Assembly (NCBI RefSeq): GCF_014083865.1
Contig: NZ_JACEFA010000002.1
Span: forward strand, 1-64,000
Direction of reading: 5' to 3'
Source of the DNA: Paraliobacillus salinarum
GTDB lineage: Bacteria > Bacillota > Bacilli > Bacillales > Amphibacillaceae
Length of the DNA stretch: 64,000 nucleotides
In this document: in pieces, positions 28,997-38,396 of the stretch
Numbering within the stretch: the first letter of the stretch is position 1
Layout of the letters: every line of letters begins with the position of its first letter
Made by a program: the position numbers and the translations under genes
The notes under the pieces: model-generated
Databases searched by the model: none
What the model saw: the letters and a program-made list of their open reading frames with translations, nothing else
Told to the model about the DNA's origin: nothing

Positions 28997-29215
28997 TTAA
29001 TCTTTTTTTAAAAATTTTAGTAAATCTGTCGATATATCTGCTGCTCGATTGTTCTCTTCTTGAATTTCAATATAAATTTCTTTACGATGAATTTCTATAT
29101 GTTTCGGAGCGGAAATACCTAGTCTAATTTGATCACCATCTATGCCAACTACTTTTATTTCAATATCTTCTCCAATTTGAATGGCTTCATGTAATTTTCT
29201 AGTTAAGACTAACAT
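28997..29215 (-). CDS. csrA: Carbon storage/translational regulator CsrA
   Basis: A 72-residue RNA-binding homodimer. The N-terminus [20 protein letters not shown] and the RNA-contact segment [17 protein letters not shown] are conserved. It represses hag translation until FliW sequesters it. One base separates it from the fliW stop, so both are co-translated. Confidence 0.97.
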   Translation of the reverse strand: MLVLTRKLHEAIQIGEDIEIKVVGIDGDQIRLGISAPKHIEIHRKEIYIEIQEENNRAADISTDLLKFLKKD

Positions 29216-29216
29216 G

Positions 29217-29660
29217 TTACCCCTCCCTCTCTTGTTTAGAAGGTTGTAGCGGAGCCTTAATTAAATGTTTTTTTTCATTCGTTATATACTGTTTTGCAAG
29301 ATTATTTACATGATTAATAATAATTGGCGCTTGTAAATTTATCGTACTTTGTTCAAATGGTTCTTTTAAAGAAACAATAGATACTACTTTTACCTGTTCA
29401 GGCGATTTTATTTCCAATGCTTCTATTATATGATTATCTAAATCAAACGCATAATCATGATAAATCTGGTAAGGATTTATTACGATAAACCCCAAAGCAC
29501 TTGTTGTTATCGATTGTAGCACTTGAAAAACAGAATTTCCCGGTAATTCGAGCAATACAAATTTCTTTTCATTCACAAAACCTGGAATGCCCTGCGGAAA
29601 GGTTAATATGTTATCATTCTCTATATCTATTTGACCATGATATTTTGTTTGTATATTCAT
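29217..29660 (-). CDS. fliW: Flagellar assembly factor FliW
   Basis: A 147-residue FliW, which binds CsrA to relieve hag repression and is titrated by cytoplasmic flagellin. Family segments: [58 protein letters not shown]. Start 29660 uses AAGGAG eleven bases upstream. It sits directly before csrA in the same operon. Confidence 0.95.
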   Translation of the reverse strand: MNIQTKYHGQIDIENDNILTFPQGIPGFVNEKKFVLLELPGNSVFQVLQSITTSALGFIVINPYQIYHDYAFDLDNHIIEALEIKSPEQVKVVSIVSLKEPFEQSTINLQAPIIINHVNNLAKQYITNEKKHLIKAPLQPSKQEREG

Positions 29661-29678
29661 TACCGTCAATTCTCCTTT

Positions 29679-30269
29679 TTAAATGAGCATTTCAAAATTC
29701 ATTCCTTGAAATTTAAGATTTTCAAAATCAATTTCTAGGCTAGCTTCTTGACGAATTCCCGTATTAACAGATCCGCGCTGATACTGTATAACAGGCTTGT
29801 TAGGTGTATGATTAATAATCGGCTTATTAATTTGAACATTTATATTAACTTCTGATGGCTGATAATTTGTTTTTACAGAGAAAACGGAAGGAATCCAGCC
29901 AACATTAAATTGTTTTTGTTTATCATTTCCATTTTCAATCGCTTGACTTGGTATCGGATTTGAATTATTTTCAATCTTCATTAATTGTTCACCTTGGCGT
30001 GTTCTTCGAGCAATTCCTTGCATGACCTTTTGATAACCTTCTCTGGCTGCATCTTTATTCATTTCTTCTGGGCTTCTTATATTCATGTCATACCAAGCTT
30101 GAGATTGATCGATGGTTAGCTTAGAAGGCGACGTTTGTATATCAACTTCTGCCTTTGGCTGTCGAATTTCTTGTGTTGCCTTTGGCTGTTCAATTGTTCG
30201 CTTTGCAGTATTTGTTTGAATTGAAATTAACGCAGGCTGTGACTGTATTCTAATTTGTGGTATATCCAT
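29679..30269 (-). CDS. yviE: YviE-like flagellar cluster protein (DUF6470)
   Basis: A 196-residue protein of unknown function always found between flgL and fliW in Bacillaceae. It begins MDIPQIRIQSQPALISIQT, contains the repeated I-x-Q-P / I-D-Q-S pattern typical of the family (IEQPKATQEIRQPKAEVDIQ) and ends DFENLKFQGMNFEMLI. The start 30269 has AAGGGTGA upstream; the longer frame would run through the flgL terminator hairpin. Confidence 0.87.
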   Translation of the reverse strand: MDIPQIRIQSQPALISIQTNTAKRTIEQPKATQEIRQPKAEVDIQTSPSKLTIDQSQAWYDMNIRSPEEMNKDAAREGYQKVMQGIARRTRQGEQLMKIENNSNPIPSQAIENGNDKQKQFNVGWIPSVFSVKTNYQPSEVNINVQINKPIINHTPNKPVIQYQRGSVNTGIRQEASLEIDFENLKFQGMNFEMLI

Positions 30270-30302
30270 AAATATCACCCTTTCGCTCCTACTAGAATTA
30301 AT

Positions 30303-30333
30303 AAAAAGGCTTGTCACAAACTAGTGACAAGTC
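30303..30333 (-). terminator. Terminator between flgL and yviE
   Basis: A 10-bp stem (GACTTGTCAC / GTGACAAGCC, one mismatch or wobble at the base) with a 6-base loop and UUUUUAUU on the minus strand. It probably reduces readthrough into yviE-fliW-csrA. Confidence 0.72.
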
Positions 30334-30339
30334 TTTTCA

Positions 30340-31263
30340 TTATCTTAAAAAGTCTAATAGCGTTGGCTGAATTACACGAGACCCAGCACTAAGTGCAGCT
30401 CTATGAATACTTTCTTGCGTAGTCAAATTAAGAATTACTTTTTCAATATCTGCGTCTTCGTTATCCGACATCATACTTTTTGCTGAAATTTCTTGACCAC
30501 TCAGCCGATCTTCAATTAATTCCACACGGTTCATTCGGGCACCAATATTTGCTCTTTCATTTACCACATTTTCTGAGTGTTTATCAATCATTCCAATATA
30601 ATCATCTAAATCTTCATCAGGAACTCCTGAGCGTAAAGCATCAGAAAATGCTTCAATATCTTTAAATAGATCTGCACTGAACACATTATTTGGATTACTA
30701 TTCACCTGCAATTTAGTACCAGTTGAAACTTCAATAGTTACTTCCGTTGATTCCGGCAGTAAATCAGCAACCGAATTCACAGTGCCATCAGGGTTTACAG
30801 TTACAGGAGGATTCATGTTACCTGTCCCATCATCCGTACCTGTTGTCTTTGTCCCATTAAAAATATATTTATTATTTACTTTCGTATTTGCGATTTCAAC
30901 CAAATGAGCTTTTAATTGATCTATTTCTTCGGCAATATTCTCTCTTTGCCCTTCTTCATAGGTTCCATTACTTGCTTGAACAGATAGTTCTCTCATTCTT
31001 TGTAAAATTTCATTTGCTTCATTTAGAGAGTCATCTGAATTATCTAACCAATTATTCACTTCACCCATATTACGTTGAAATTGTTTAATATCGGAAACTT
31101 GAGAGCGATAATTGATTCCCTTCATTGCTACTACTGGATCTTGTGATGGTCTGCTAATCTTTTTCCCTGTTGACAATTGATCCATATACTTATCAAGGCT
31201 ACTGTAGCTATTGCTTAAATTACGCAACATATTATTAGTTAGCATACTTTGGGTTACGCGCAT
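30340..31263 (-). CDS. flgL: Flagellar hook-associated protein FlgL (HAP3)
   Basis: A 307-residue hook-filament junction protein. The flagellin-like N-terminus is MRVTQSMLTNNMLRNLSNSYSSLDKYMDQLSTGKKI and the C-terminal helix is EKVILNLTTQESIHRAALSAGSRVIQPTLLDFLR. Five bases after the flgK stop; same operon as flgM-flgN-flgK. Confidence 0.96.
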   Translation of the reverse strand: MRVTQSMLTNNMLRNLSNSYSSLDKYMDQLSTGKKISRPSQDPVVAMKGINYRSQVSDIKQFQRNMGEVNNWLDNSDDSLNEANEILQRMRELSVQASNGTYEEGQRENIAEEIDQLKAHLVEIANTKVNNKYIFNGTKTTGTDDGTGNMNPPVTVNPDGTVNSVADLLPESTEVTIEVSTGTKLQVNSNPNNVFSADLFKDIEAFSDALRSGVPDEDLDDYIGMIDKHSENVVNERANIGARMNRVELIEDRLSGQEISAKSMMSDNEDADIEKVILNLTTQESIHRAALSAGSRVIQPTLLDFLR

Positions 31264-31268
31264 TTACT

Positions 31269-32801
31269 TTACCTCCCTACTAATCCCATATTATTAATTA
31301 TTCGATCAAGCATTTCATCAACTGCCGTCATTCCTCGAGCTGCTGCATTATAAGCATGTTGAAATCGAATCAAATTAGTCATTTCTTCATCTAATGAGAC
31401 AGCACTTACGGATGCTCTGTTTTCTTGAACTTGTTGCTGAAGAACTGCAGCATTTGAAAGCATTCGATTTGCTTCTTGTGTTTTGACACCCATATCACCA
31501 ATGAGTGATTGGTAAAAACCCCTTGTGGATTTATTTTCACCTAAACCAATATCCTTTTGGTTTAATACATCTGACAAGTTAGTGGCATTTGAACCATCAC
31601 CAGCATCACCATTTATACTCGCAGCAATCAAATCTGGATCGTCTATAATGCCTTGATTAACTGTTATAGAACCTGCAGGAGAGTCCGGATCATATTCAAA
31701 GAAAGCTAACCCGCTATCCCCGTTTAAATCAATCCCATTTTGATGTGCTGTATTAAATGCGTCAGCAAATGCTTTTGCCATGTCATCTATATCGCTTATC
31801 ATTTCATTATAATAACCTGTAACATCTCCATTGCCATCACCGTCAACATCTTCGCCTATATACCCATTCATCTCCATCAAGCCTTTTAATTCACCTTGTG
31901 AATCGAAGTCAGCTGCAGCAATATCAATGGTTGACGCCGCTGCATCATCTGGATTAAAAAAGCTAAATGTTTCAACATTGTCATCTCCATCGTATATTAT
32001 CTCTAAGTGGTTTACGGTACCTGTTTTACCATCAACGAGTGTCACATCTTGTCCAACACCATTTAAAGTAATGGTCGCTACACCCTCAGCAATTGGACTT
32101 GGTTGACCACTACTTTTATCATACGTAACAGAGATATTAGCAATCGATGAAAGTTGATCAATTAAACGATCGCGTTCATCATATAGATCGTTGGGCACAT
32201 GACCATGTGGCTCAATCCCTTTAATTTCATCATTGACATCATTAATTTGGGTAAGAATTGAATTAATGTCTTTTGTTGTTACATCAAGTTGATTCTTTAA
32301 ATCCCCACGCACTTTTTGCAAAGAACTATTGAGATAATTAAATGTATCTGCTAATGCTAATCCTCTTTGTGTTACTACAGAACGGGTTCCGGAGTCCTCT
32401 GGATGGTCCGCTAAATCTTGTAAAGAACCATAAAATTGGTCCATTACTGCATTTAAACCTTCTTCCGACGGCTCATTCATAAGATCTTCCATTTGTTTTA
32501 AAGCCGCTGCTCGTTGATTATAATAACCAACCTTTCCATGCTCATTTCTAAATTGCACATCTAAAAAACTATCACGGACACGTTGGATTGATCCAGCTTG
32601 TACACCGCTACCTATGTTTGACTTTACGCCTTCTGTATAGCGCGAACCAGTAAGTGTTGACACTTGTTCAAAGTTAACACGCTGTCTCGTATATCCTTCT
32701 GTATTCGCATTAGAAATGTTATGTGATGTTGTATAGAGAGCAGTTTGCTGCGAATTTAATGCACGCATCGCTACTTCTAATCCATGAAATGTAGATACCA
32801 T
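31269..32801 (-). CDS. flgK: Flagellar hook-associated protein FlgK (HAP1)
   Basis: A 510-residue FlgK with the rod/hook-type N-terminus (FHGLEVAMRALNSQQTALYTTSHNISNANTEGYTRQ) and C-terminal SAVSLDEEMTNLIRFQHAYNAAARGMTAVDEMLD. The middle holds a variable acidic domain with DGDGNGD-like segments. It forms the junction between hook and filament with FlgL. Normal length. Confidence 0.97.
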   Translation of the reverse strand: MVSTFHGLEVAMRALNSQQTALYTTSHNISNANTEGYTRQRVNFEQVSTLTGSRYTEGVKSNIGSGVQAGSIQRVRDSFLDVQFRNEHGKVGYYNQRAAALKQMEDLMNEPSEEGLNAVMDQFYGSLQDLADHPEDSGTRSVVTQRGLALADTFNYLNSSLQKVRGDLKNQLDVTTKDINSILTQINDVNDEIKGIEPHGHVPNDLYDERDRLIDQLSSIANISVTYDKSSGQPSPIAEGVATITLNGVGQDVTLVDGKTGTVNHLEIIYDGDDNVETFSFFNPDDAAASTIDIAAADFDSQGELKGLMEMNGYIGEDVDGDGNGDVTGYYNEMISDIDDMAKAFADAFNTAHQNGIDLNGDSGLAFFEYDPDSPAGSITVNQGIIDDPDLIAASINGDAGDGSNATNLSDVLNQKDIGLGENKSTRGFYQSLIGDMGVKTQEANRMLSNAAVLQQQVQENRASVSAVSLDEEMTNLIRFQHAYNAAARGMTAVDEMLDRIINNMGLVGR

Positions 32802-32815
32802 TAATAATTTCCTCC

Positions 32816-33298
32816 TCAGGCCTTTGAATCAAACACAGAGCGTTTATTCGTCTGTTGCTTTTCACCATAATTGAATGTATCAATCGTTGGTGCGATCATA
32901 TCCATTGATAACTGAACAAATTGTAGTGATTGTTGTGTAAGTTGTTGGTTTAATTGCTCTTGCTGCTTTAATTTAACTAGGGTTTCCGTTAGCGTTGTTG
33001 TTATTTGTTCTAATGTTTGTCCTGCTTCCGTATCCTGCAAATGATCCAGCATTGCTGTTACAGTGACCGCGTCTTCTGCCAACCCGTTTGCTTGCGCCCA
33101 TTTTGTTGTCTGTTCGACTCGGTTTTGCTCGGTTTCATTTATTGCTTTCATATGCTTTTTTTCTTTTTTCATAAGCTCTTGTAGTTGGTTTATATCATTG
33201 CTCTTTAATACTTCTGTTTTCTGAGCGGATAGCGCGTATAAACTTTGGTGTAACTGTAATAATTGTTCTAATGAACGTTGAATTGCTTGGAGCGTCAT
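32816..33298 (-). CDS. flgN: Flagellar export chaperone FlgN (YvyG)
   Basis: A 160-residue all-helical, glutamine-rich chaperone for FlgK/FlgL export. FlgN family pattern (LQAIQRSLEQLLQLHQSLYALSAQKTEVLKSNDINQLQEL). Directly upstream of flgK. GAGAGGGGAG eight bases before the ATG at 33298 decides the start over a TTG two codons upstream. Confidence 0.9.
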   Translation of the reverse strand: MTLQAIQRSLEQLLQLHQSLYALSAQKTEVLKSNDINQLQELMKKEKKHMKAINETEQNRVEQTTKWAQANGLAEDAVTVTAMLDHLQDTEAGQTLEQITTTLTETLVKLKQQEQLNQQLTQQSLQFVQLSMDMIAPTIDTFNYGEKQQTNKRSVFDSKA

Positions 33299-33411
33299 TA
33301 CCAATGCTCCCCTCTCATTGTAGAAAATATTGATATGCTTAGTTAGTGTTTTACCTTATATTCGCTTCGGAAATACATAAAGAATAATGGGTCAATTTAA
33401 AACTGAACCCA

Positions 33412-33675
33412 TTATCCTTTGCTCCAAAAGCTAAGCATTTTTCTTGCTGTTTCTTTTGAATCTACCTGATACGTTCCATTTTCAACCGCTTGTTTAATCT
33501 CACTCACACGTACTTCACGTTGAGATTGAACTTTGTCACCTTGTTGCATTTTCTTGGCTTGATCTGAAATCTGAAGTTTATCTGACTGTGGTTGTTTACT
33601 CACTGTTTCTGCTTGTTTGTTAAACTGCTTCTGATAAGGGTTGAAATTGGAATGATTTGTTCCATGAATTTTCAC
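33412..33675 (-). CDS. flgM: Anti-sigma factor FlgM
   Basis: An 87-residue inhibitor of sigma-D that is exported or degraded once the hook is complete. The N-terminus MKIHGTNHSNFNPYQKQ aligns with B. subtilis FlgM (MKINQFGTQSVNPYQK), and the C-terminal sigma-binding helices include VSEIKQAVENGTYQVDSKETARKMLSFW. The start is the GTG at 33675, six bases from GGGTGA; the ATG at 33681 directly abuts that site. Confidence 0.93.
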   Translation of the reverse strand: MKIHGTNHSNFNPYQKQFNKQAETVSKQPQSDKLQISDQAKKMQQGDKVQSQREVRVSEIKQAVENGTYQVDSKETARKMLSFWSKG

Positions 33676-33739
33676 AATCATTCACCCGCCTTTGTCTAAT
33701 CTATCTATGAAAAATATATTTTTAGTTTCTTCTATATTT

Positions 33740-33766
33740 ATATCGTCATGCTTTTAAAAAAGTTAA
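33740..33766 (-). promoter_or_regulatory. Probable sigma-D promoter of flgM
   Basis: On the minus strand GACGATAT (seven of eight to GCCGATAT) is preceded at 14-15 bases by TAAC/TTAA. This would give the known sigma-D/FlgM feedback. Confidence 0.6.
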
Positions 33767-33769
33767 ATT

Positions 33770-34195
33770 TTATTTATCTGATCGGTCAATCGCATAATAT
33801 GTTCGTGCTTTAGCCCGTTCTGCCTCTTCATTACGAGCTTGTACTTGATCTATTTTTTCTTGATATGCTAAGTCGTTTGCAATTTCTTGTGAGCAATCGG
33901 AACATAGTTTACCATCTTGAATCATTGCGCCACATTTCTCGCATGGATAGGCTAAATTCGGAAATTGGGATGCGCGTAGTCGTCTTTCTTTAACAAACTT
34001 CAAGATTAGCTCTTCCTCTACTCCAGTACCTTCAACAATTTGTTGCACGGTAGCTTGTCGATTCACCCGCTTACGCATAAAATTATAGACAATTTGAAAC
34101 TTTTTCTCTTCTTGTTTTAAACAGTCTGGACATACATCGCTCGTTGTCCGCACAAATAATTTATCACAGTTTTTACAATTATCTAATTCTCCCAT
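33770..34195 (-). CDS. yvyF: Flagellar operon zinc-finger protein YvyF
   Basis: A 141-residue protein of the TIGR03826 family found between comF and flgM in Bacilli. An N-terminal zinc ribbon (CKNCDKLFVRTTSDVCPDCL), a middle helix-turn-helix-like part (QATVQQIVEGTGVEEELILKFVKERRL) and a second zinc finger (CEKCGAMIQDGKLCSDC). B. subtilis YvyF has been linked to control of flagellar genes; the exact role is unsettled. Start 34195 follows AAGGTGG. Confidence 0.9.
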   Translation of the reverse strand: MGELDNCKNCDKLFVRTTSDVCPDCLKQEEKKFQIVYNFMRKRVNRQATVQQIVEGTGVEEELILKFVKERRLRASQFPNLAYPCEKCGAMIQDGKLCSDCSQEIANDLAYQEKIDQVQARNEEAERAKARTYYAIDRSDK

Positions 34196-34290
34196 GAATG
34201 CAACCACCTTTGCTCTTCAATACGCTTACATTATATCATATATATCGGTATAATTTGTTTTATATAAATAGTAAGATCGTAGGAATTTTT

Positions 34291-34983
34291 TTATCTTGCT
34301 AACGTATAGGACGAGACCTCTGGACATCCTGATTGTATTAGTATCTCGGCCGCTTGCTGGAGTGTTGTACCTGTTGTGTAAATATCATCAATTAAAAGTA
34401 CTGGTTTATTTGTAGATTTGAAAAGCTGAAAAGGATTAGATGCTTCCAATCGCTCTTTTCGTGATCGCTTAGATTGTTTTTCTCCGTGTACACGTTTTAG
34501 TAACTCGCATGTAGGCAGTGGTAATAATTGCGCAATTGCCTCAGCTTGATTAAAAGCACGTTCCTGTAATCGTTGCGGACTTAAAGGTATTGGTACAGCA
34601 ATCGTGTCGGCATTCAAATCAGAGAAGTACGTTTTAAATCCTTCTTGAACAGGCGCACGAAATGCTTCAATTAAGCAATAGTCTCCGCGGTACTTCCACT
34701 TTGTAATCATTGGTTGCAATTGTTCGTTATATTGAAAAACCGATCTGTTTTTTGTTAGAAATTGTTGGCTAGTCTCTCGTCGCCTATTACAATCTTGACA
34801 TCGATTCGATTCTTTTTTTGCCCCATCTTTGTACTGTCTTCCACAATCGATACAATCGGCACGTTCAATCCACCTCAATTCCCCCTGGCATGAATGACAT
34901 AATGGCGCTAATTTTTCAGGGTACAAAAAGGTCGACCAAGTAACGTTTGGATAAATTTTTTTATTGCACCAAACACATTCCAT
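34291..34983 (-). CDS. comFC: Competence protein ComFC (amidophosphoribosyltransferase-like)
   Basis: A 230-residue protein with N-terminal zinc-ribbon cysteines (CVWCNKK, CHSCQGE, CIDCGR, CQDC) and a C-terminal PRTase domain with the binding loop VLLIDDIYTTGTTL. It acts with ComFA in moving single-stranded DNA into the cell. Its ATG overlaps the comFA stop in a TGATG, so they are coupled. The comFB gene found between them in B. subtilis is absent. Confidence 0.93.
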   Translation of the reverse strand: MECVWCNKKIYPNVTWSTFLYPEKLAPLCHSCQGELRWIERADCIDCGRQYKDGAKKESNRCQDCNRRRETSQQFLTKNRSVFQYNEQLQPMITKWKYRGDYCLIEAFRAPVQEGFKTYFSDLNADTIAVPIPLSPQRLQERAFNQAEAIAQLLPLPTCELLKRVHGEKQSKRSRKERLEASNPFQLFKSTNKPVLLIDDIYTTGTTLQQAAEILIQSGCPEVSSYTLAR

Positions 34984-36434
34984 CACAGTTTCCTCGCTTT
35001 CTGATTCATTTGTGAAATCATTCGTTTTGCATCAATCATTGCATTTGTTTTTCCATCATGGATAAAAATCACATCGCCTGTTGGATCATCCGCACTTCTG
35101 CCTGCCCTCCCTGCTATTTGTACTAAAGCAGCTTGATCAAACACATCATGGCCCGCATCGAGGACGACAACATCAACAGATGGGAACGTAACCCCTCTTT
35201 CTAAAATTGTTGTTGAAAATAAAATAAAAAGTTGCTTGTTACGAAATTGTTGAATTTTTTCTTCACGTTCAGAATCATCAGCATGAACCGCTGCTATATT
35301 TTGACCTGGTAATTGTTTTTGCAATGTTTGAGATAGTTGATTCGAATGGTCAACAGTTGGAACGAAAATTAATAACTGTCTATTTGCTTGCGTTCTATTG
35401 TGATACCAATTCCAAAAGGTTTTTGGTAGTCCATAGTTCTCAAGGGTGTTTTTTAAGTTAAGGGAAATGATGAATTGTGGCTCTGGTAGAGGTTGTCCAT
35501 GATAACGAATAGGTACAAAAACAGTCGGGAGTTTACCGTTGTCTGACCTAAGCTTTAACTCTTTTCTTGGTGTTGCAGTGAGATAAATGAATGCTGCCTG
35601 TTTCGTTGCAGCGCGTTTCGTCACGTATGGCAGTAATGGATCAGCATGGTACGGGAAGGCATCTATTTCATCAATAATCATGACGTCAAAAGCATCAGCA
35701 AAACGGATCAGCTGATGTGTAGTAGCAAGTGTTAGCTGTGACGGTGCGTCTCTTTTTTCAGCGCCACCATACAATGCGGTAATTGTGATATGAGGGAATG
35801 CTTGTTGAAACCGCGGGAATAACTCTCTAACAACATCTGCTCTTGGAGTTGCGAGGCAGATTCGCTTGCCAGCTATGATTGCTTTCGTTATAGCCGGAAA
35901 AAGCATTTCTGTTTTACCAGCTCCACAAACTGCCCAACAAAGTAGCTCTTCTTTTGCTTGATCGATGGTTTGACAAATTCGGTCTGCCGCAAGTTGTTGT
36001 GCGCCAGTTAACTTACCTTCCCACGCACAGATTTCGTTTGGAATGGAGTATGTTGGTTTAGGGCCAGTCCAATAATACAATTCTTCACATTGTAATACCC
36101 GCCCCATTTCAATACAGTTCCTACAATAGATATGTGTTGAATTACATCTCGCACAAGGTATTTCACCGAATAGGGAAGTTTGAGTGTTCCCGCAACGTCT
36201 ACAATGATTTGGATTTGTTGTAATGGAAGGAATCGTTTGAATGAATTGTTCTTGCTGAAGCGTTTCGAGTTGATGAGATTTAAGTGGGAGTTCTTCTCGG
36301 AGAAACAGCTTTCCTGATAAAGTGTGGCTCAGCGAAGGGATGTCAAAGCGGTCTTGCGCAAGATCTGACAGAGATTTATCTGATGAAGGTAAATAAGAAA
36401 AATCATCCTTCTTTTTACGAAATGAAAATAACAA
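34983..36434 (-). CDS. comFA: ATP-dependent DNA uptake helicase ComFA
   Basis: A 483-residue DEAD-box-like ATPase that powers uptake of single-stranded DNA. A four-cysteine zinc finger (CRRCGNTQTSLFGEIPCARC, CRNC), Walker A AVCGAGKTE, DEID-type Walker B (VMIIDEIDAFPYHADPLL), motif III LTATP and helicase C motifs (TTILERGVTFP, QIAGRAGRS). The start is unclear: AAGGAG lies 11 bases before a TTG at 36434, while the GTG at 36446 abuts the ribosome site. A palindrome lies upstream rather than visible ComK boxes. Confidence 0.92.
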   Translation of the reverse strand: MLFSFRKKKDDFSYLPSSDKSLSDLAQDRFDIPSLSHTLSGKLFLREELPLKSHQLETLQQEQFIQTIPSITTNPNHCRRCGNTQTSLFGEIPCARCNSTHIYCRNCIEMGRVLQCEELYYWTGPKPTYSIPNEICAWEGKLTGAQQLAADRICQTIDQAKEELLCWAVCGAGKTEMLFPAITKAIIAGKRICLATPRADVVRELFPRFQQAFPHITITALYGGAEKRDAPSQLTLATTHQLIRFADAFDVMIIDEIDAFPYHADPLLPYVTKRAATKQAAFIYLTATPRKELKLRSDNGKLPTVFVPIRYHGQPLPEPQFIISLNLKNTLENYGLPKTFWNWYHNRTQANRQLLIFVPTVDHSNQLSQTLQKQLPGQNIAAVHADDSEREEKIQQFRNKQLFILFSTTILERGVTFPSVDVVVLDAGHDVFDQAALVQIAGRAGRSADDPTGDVIFIHDGKTNAMIDAKRMISQMNQKARKL

Positions 36435-36455
36435 TGCACAACACACTCCTTATAA

Positions 36456-36490
36456 AATGGGACAAAAGGGTCTGACCCCAATGTCCCATT
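36456..36490. repeat. REP-like nested palindrome between comFA and degV
   Basis: Outer arms AATGGGACA / TGTCCCATT (perfect, 9 bp) enclose a perfect inner palindrome GGGTCTGACCC. The element touches the degV stop. Such GGGTCTGACCC-centred repeats recall REP sequences mobilised by RAYT transposases, but copy number cannot be judged here. It may double as a terminator for degV. Confidence 0.65.
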
Positions 36491-37331
36491 ATTTGATATA
36501 CCAAACGAGGCCGATTGCGCCTTCGCCTAGGTGGGTGCCTATGACTGCACCGAAGTAGCTTGTTGTAATTTCAACATTTTTATATGTGGATTCAAGTTCT
36601 TGTTTGATCGCCTCTGCTTCTTGTGGACGATTCGCGTGTATGACTGAAGCGCGTATTGCTTTTCCTGTTTTGGCATCTTCATCAAATAAGGAAACAATCC
36701 GCTTTACCGCTTTCTTTTGTGTGCGAATCTTTTCAAATGGTACAATTATTTTGTCAACAAAATGTAGCACTGGCTTCACTTGAAGTACACTTCCCAATAA
36801 AGCTTGCGCGCCATTAAGACGTCCGCCGCGATGTAGGTGAGTGAGGTCATCAACAACAAAATAACCACGCATCGTTTGCTTGATCTCTTGTAATCGTTGC
36901 ATAATTGTAGTTGCATCTGATCCTGCTTGTGCCATTTCTGCCGCTTCTAACACATAAAAACCTTGGGCCATACAACTAATTTCTGAATCAAATGGATATA
37001 CCGTAATTCCTTCTACCATATTACTAGCGGCAACTAAAGCTTGATATGTACCACTAATTCCACTTGAGAGGTGAATAGAAATGACTGCATCATAATCTTT
37101 TGCTAGCTTTTCTAATCGGTCTGTAATATATCCAATGGAGGGCTGAGAGGTTTTGGGTAGATCTTTTGCTTTTCTCACTAAAGGGTAAAACGCTTCTGCT
37201 GTTAAGTCAATTTCTTCTTCATAAGAAACATCATCAATTAACACGTTAAGTGGAAGCATCTCAATATTAAACTGGGCTCGAATATCGGCAGGTATGTAAG
37301 CCGTACTATCTGTCATTACAACTACGCTCAT
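36489..37331 (-). CDS. degV: DegV-family fatty-acid-binding protein
   Basis: A 280-residue DegV/FakB-type protein that binds a fatty acid, in other Firmicutes as a substrate carrier for the FakA kinase. Signature segments VVMTDSTAYIPADI, YEEEIDLTAEAFYPLVRKAKDLPKTSQPS, ISIHLSSGISGTYQ and GVIGTHLGEGAIGLVW. B. subtilis also has degV beside comFA and degU. Start 37331 follows AAAGGTA eleven bases away. Confidence 0.92.
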   Translation of the reverse strand: MSVVVMTDSTAYIPADIRAQFNIEMLPLNVLIDDVSYEEEIDLTAEAFYPLVRKAKDLPKTSQPSIGYITDRLEKLAKDYDAVISIHLSSGISGTYQALVAASNMVEGITVYPFDSEISCMAQGFYVLEAAEMAQAGSDATTIMQRLQEIKQTMRGYFVVDDLTHLHRGGRLNGAQALLGSVLQVKPVLHFVDKIIVPFEKIRTQKKAVKRIVSLFDEDAKTGKAIRASVIHANRPQEAEAIKQELESTYKNVEITTSYFGAVIGTHLGEGAIGLVWYIK

Positions 37332-37489
37332 AATTGTTATCGTACCTTTCTTCACCATCTATTAAAAACAATATTAAAATCTATGATTACATATTCTTTT
37401 CTATTCTAACCAAAAATGAAACAAAATCATAGTACTAAATAGAAGAAAGCATAAATTAAACATACGTCGTCTATATTTAGAAAATAAAT

Positions 37490-37530
37490 ACAGTTTGATT
37501 ATCGCTTAGATAAAGCAATAATCAAACTGT
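37490..37530 (-). terminator. Terminator of degU
   Basis: An 18-bp near-perfect stem (ACAGTTTGATTATTGCTT with its complement, one wobble) lies ten bases after the degU stop; the U-tract is weak. Confidence 0.65.
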
Positions 37531-37540
37531 AAGCTTAAAA

Positions 37541-38227
37541 TTAATTGGTTTTAAATACCACTTCCACCCAACCGTTTCGAATGGCAGTTACAACTGCTTG
37601 TGTACGGTCATTTACATTCATTTTCTGTAAAATATTACTCACATGGTTTTTAACTGTTTTTTCACTAATAAATAACGCTTCAGAAACACCGCGGTTACTT
37701 TTTCCATCTGCTAGCAACTGTAGCACTTCACATTCTCTACGTGTTAATAGATGTAATGGTTTACGGTATTCGATTTGCTCAATTTTTCCAGATTGTGAAT
37801 CGCTTAAACGCCTAAACTCTTTGACTAGGTTGTGTGTAACCTTTGGATGTAAGTATGATCCACCTTCACTTACAATTTTGATTGCTTCAATTAATGTATC
37901 TGAATCCATTTCTTTTAATAAGTATCCTTGAGCACCTGATTTCAATGCATGTGTGACATAATTCTCATCGTCATGAATAGATAAAATGATAACTTTTAAT
38001 TCTGGGTATTTATCAATTAATCCTTTCGTTGCTTCCACGCCGTTAATATGTGGCATATTAATGTCCATTAAAACAACATCAGGATTATAAGCTTCAACTA
38101 AAGAGATTACTTCATCTCCGTCGTTGCCCTCCGCAACAACTTGGAAATCATCTTCAAATTCCAAGATTCGCCTGACTCCTTCACGGAATAGAATGTGGTC
38201 ATCGATCAGTACGATTTTTTTGGCCAT
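37541..38227 (-). CDS. degU: Response regulator DegU
   Basis: A 228-residue NarL/LuxR-type response regulator. Receiver domain with the acceptor Asp in [11 protein letters not shown] (about residue 55) and switch Lys in YLLKEMD; C-terminal [43 protein letters not shown]. DegU controls exoenzymes, motility, competence and biofilm genes. Start 38227 has GGGAGG seven bases upstream. A 169-base gap to degS may contain its own promoter, as in B. subtilis. Confidence 0.96.
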   Translation of the reverse strand: MAKKIVLIDDHILFREGVRRILEFEDDFQVVAEGNDGDEVISLVEAYNPDVVLMDINMPHINGVEATKGLIDKYPELKVIILSIHDDENYVTHALKSGAQGYLLKEMDSDTLIEAIKIVSEGGSYLHPKVTHNLVKEFRRLSDSQSGKIEQIEYRKPLHLLTRRECEVLQLLADGKSNRGVSEALFISEKTVKNHVSNILQKMNVNDRTQAVVTAIRNGWVEVVFKTN

Positions 38228-38396
38228 TTTTGTTCCTCCCATATCATCCTCTATTTTTTCTTTTTCATTTTTCTTTATTAAACTATAAAATGCTTTTTTA
38301 TGGAATTAACATATCTAAGTTAATCAAGTGTTTTCGCAAGTGACATAGTACATTTGTTAATTATACATGATTATTGTCGATTTGTTGTACAACTTT

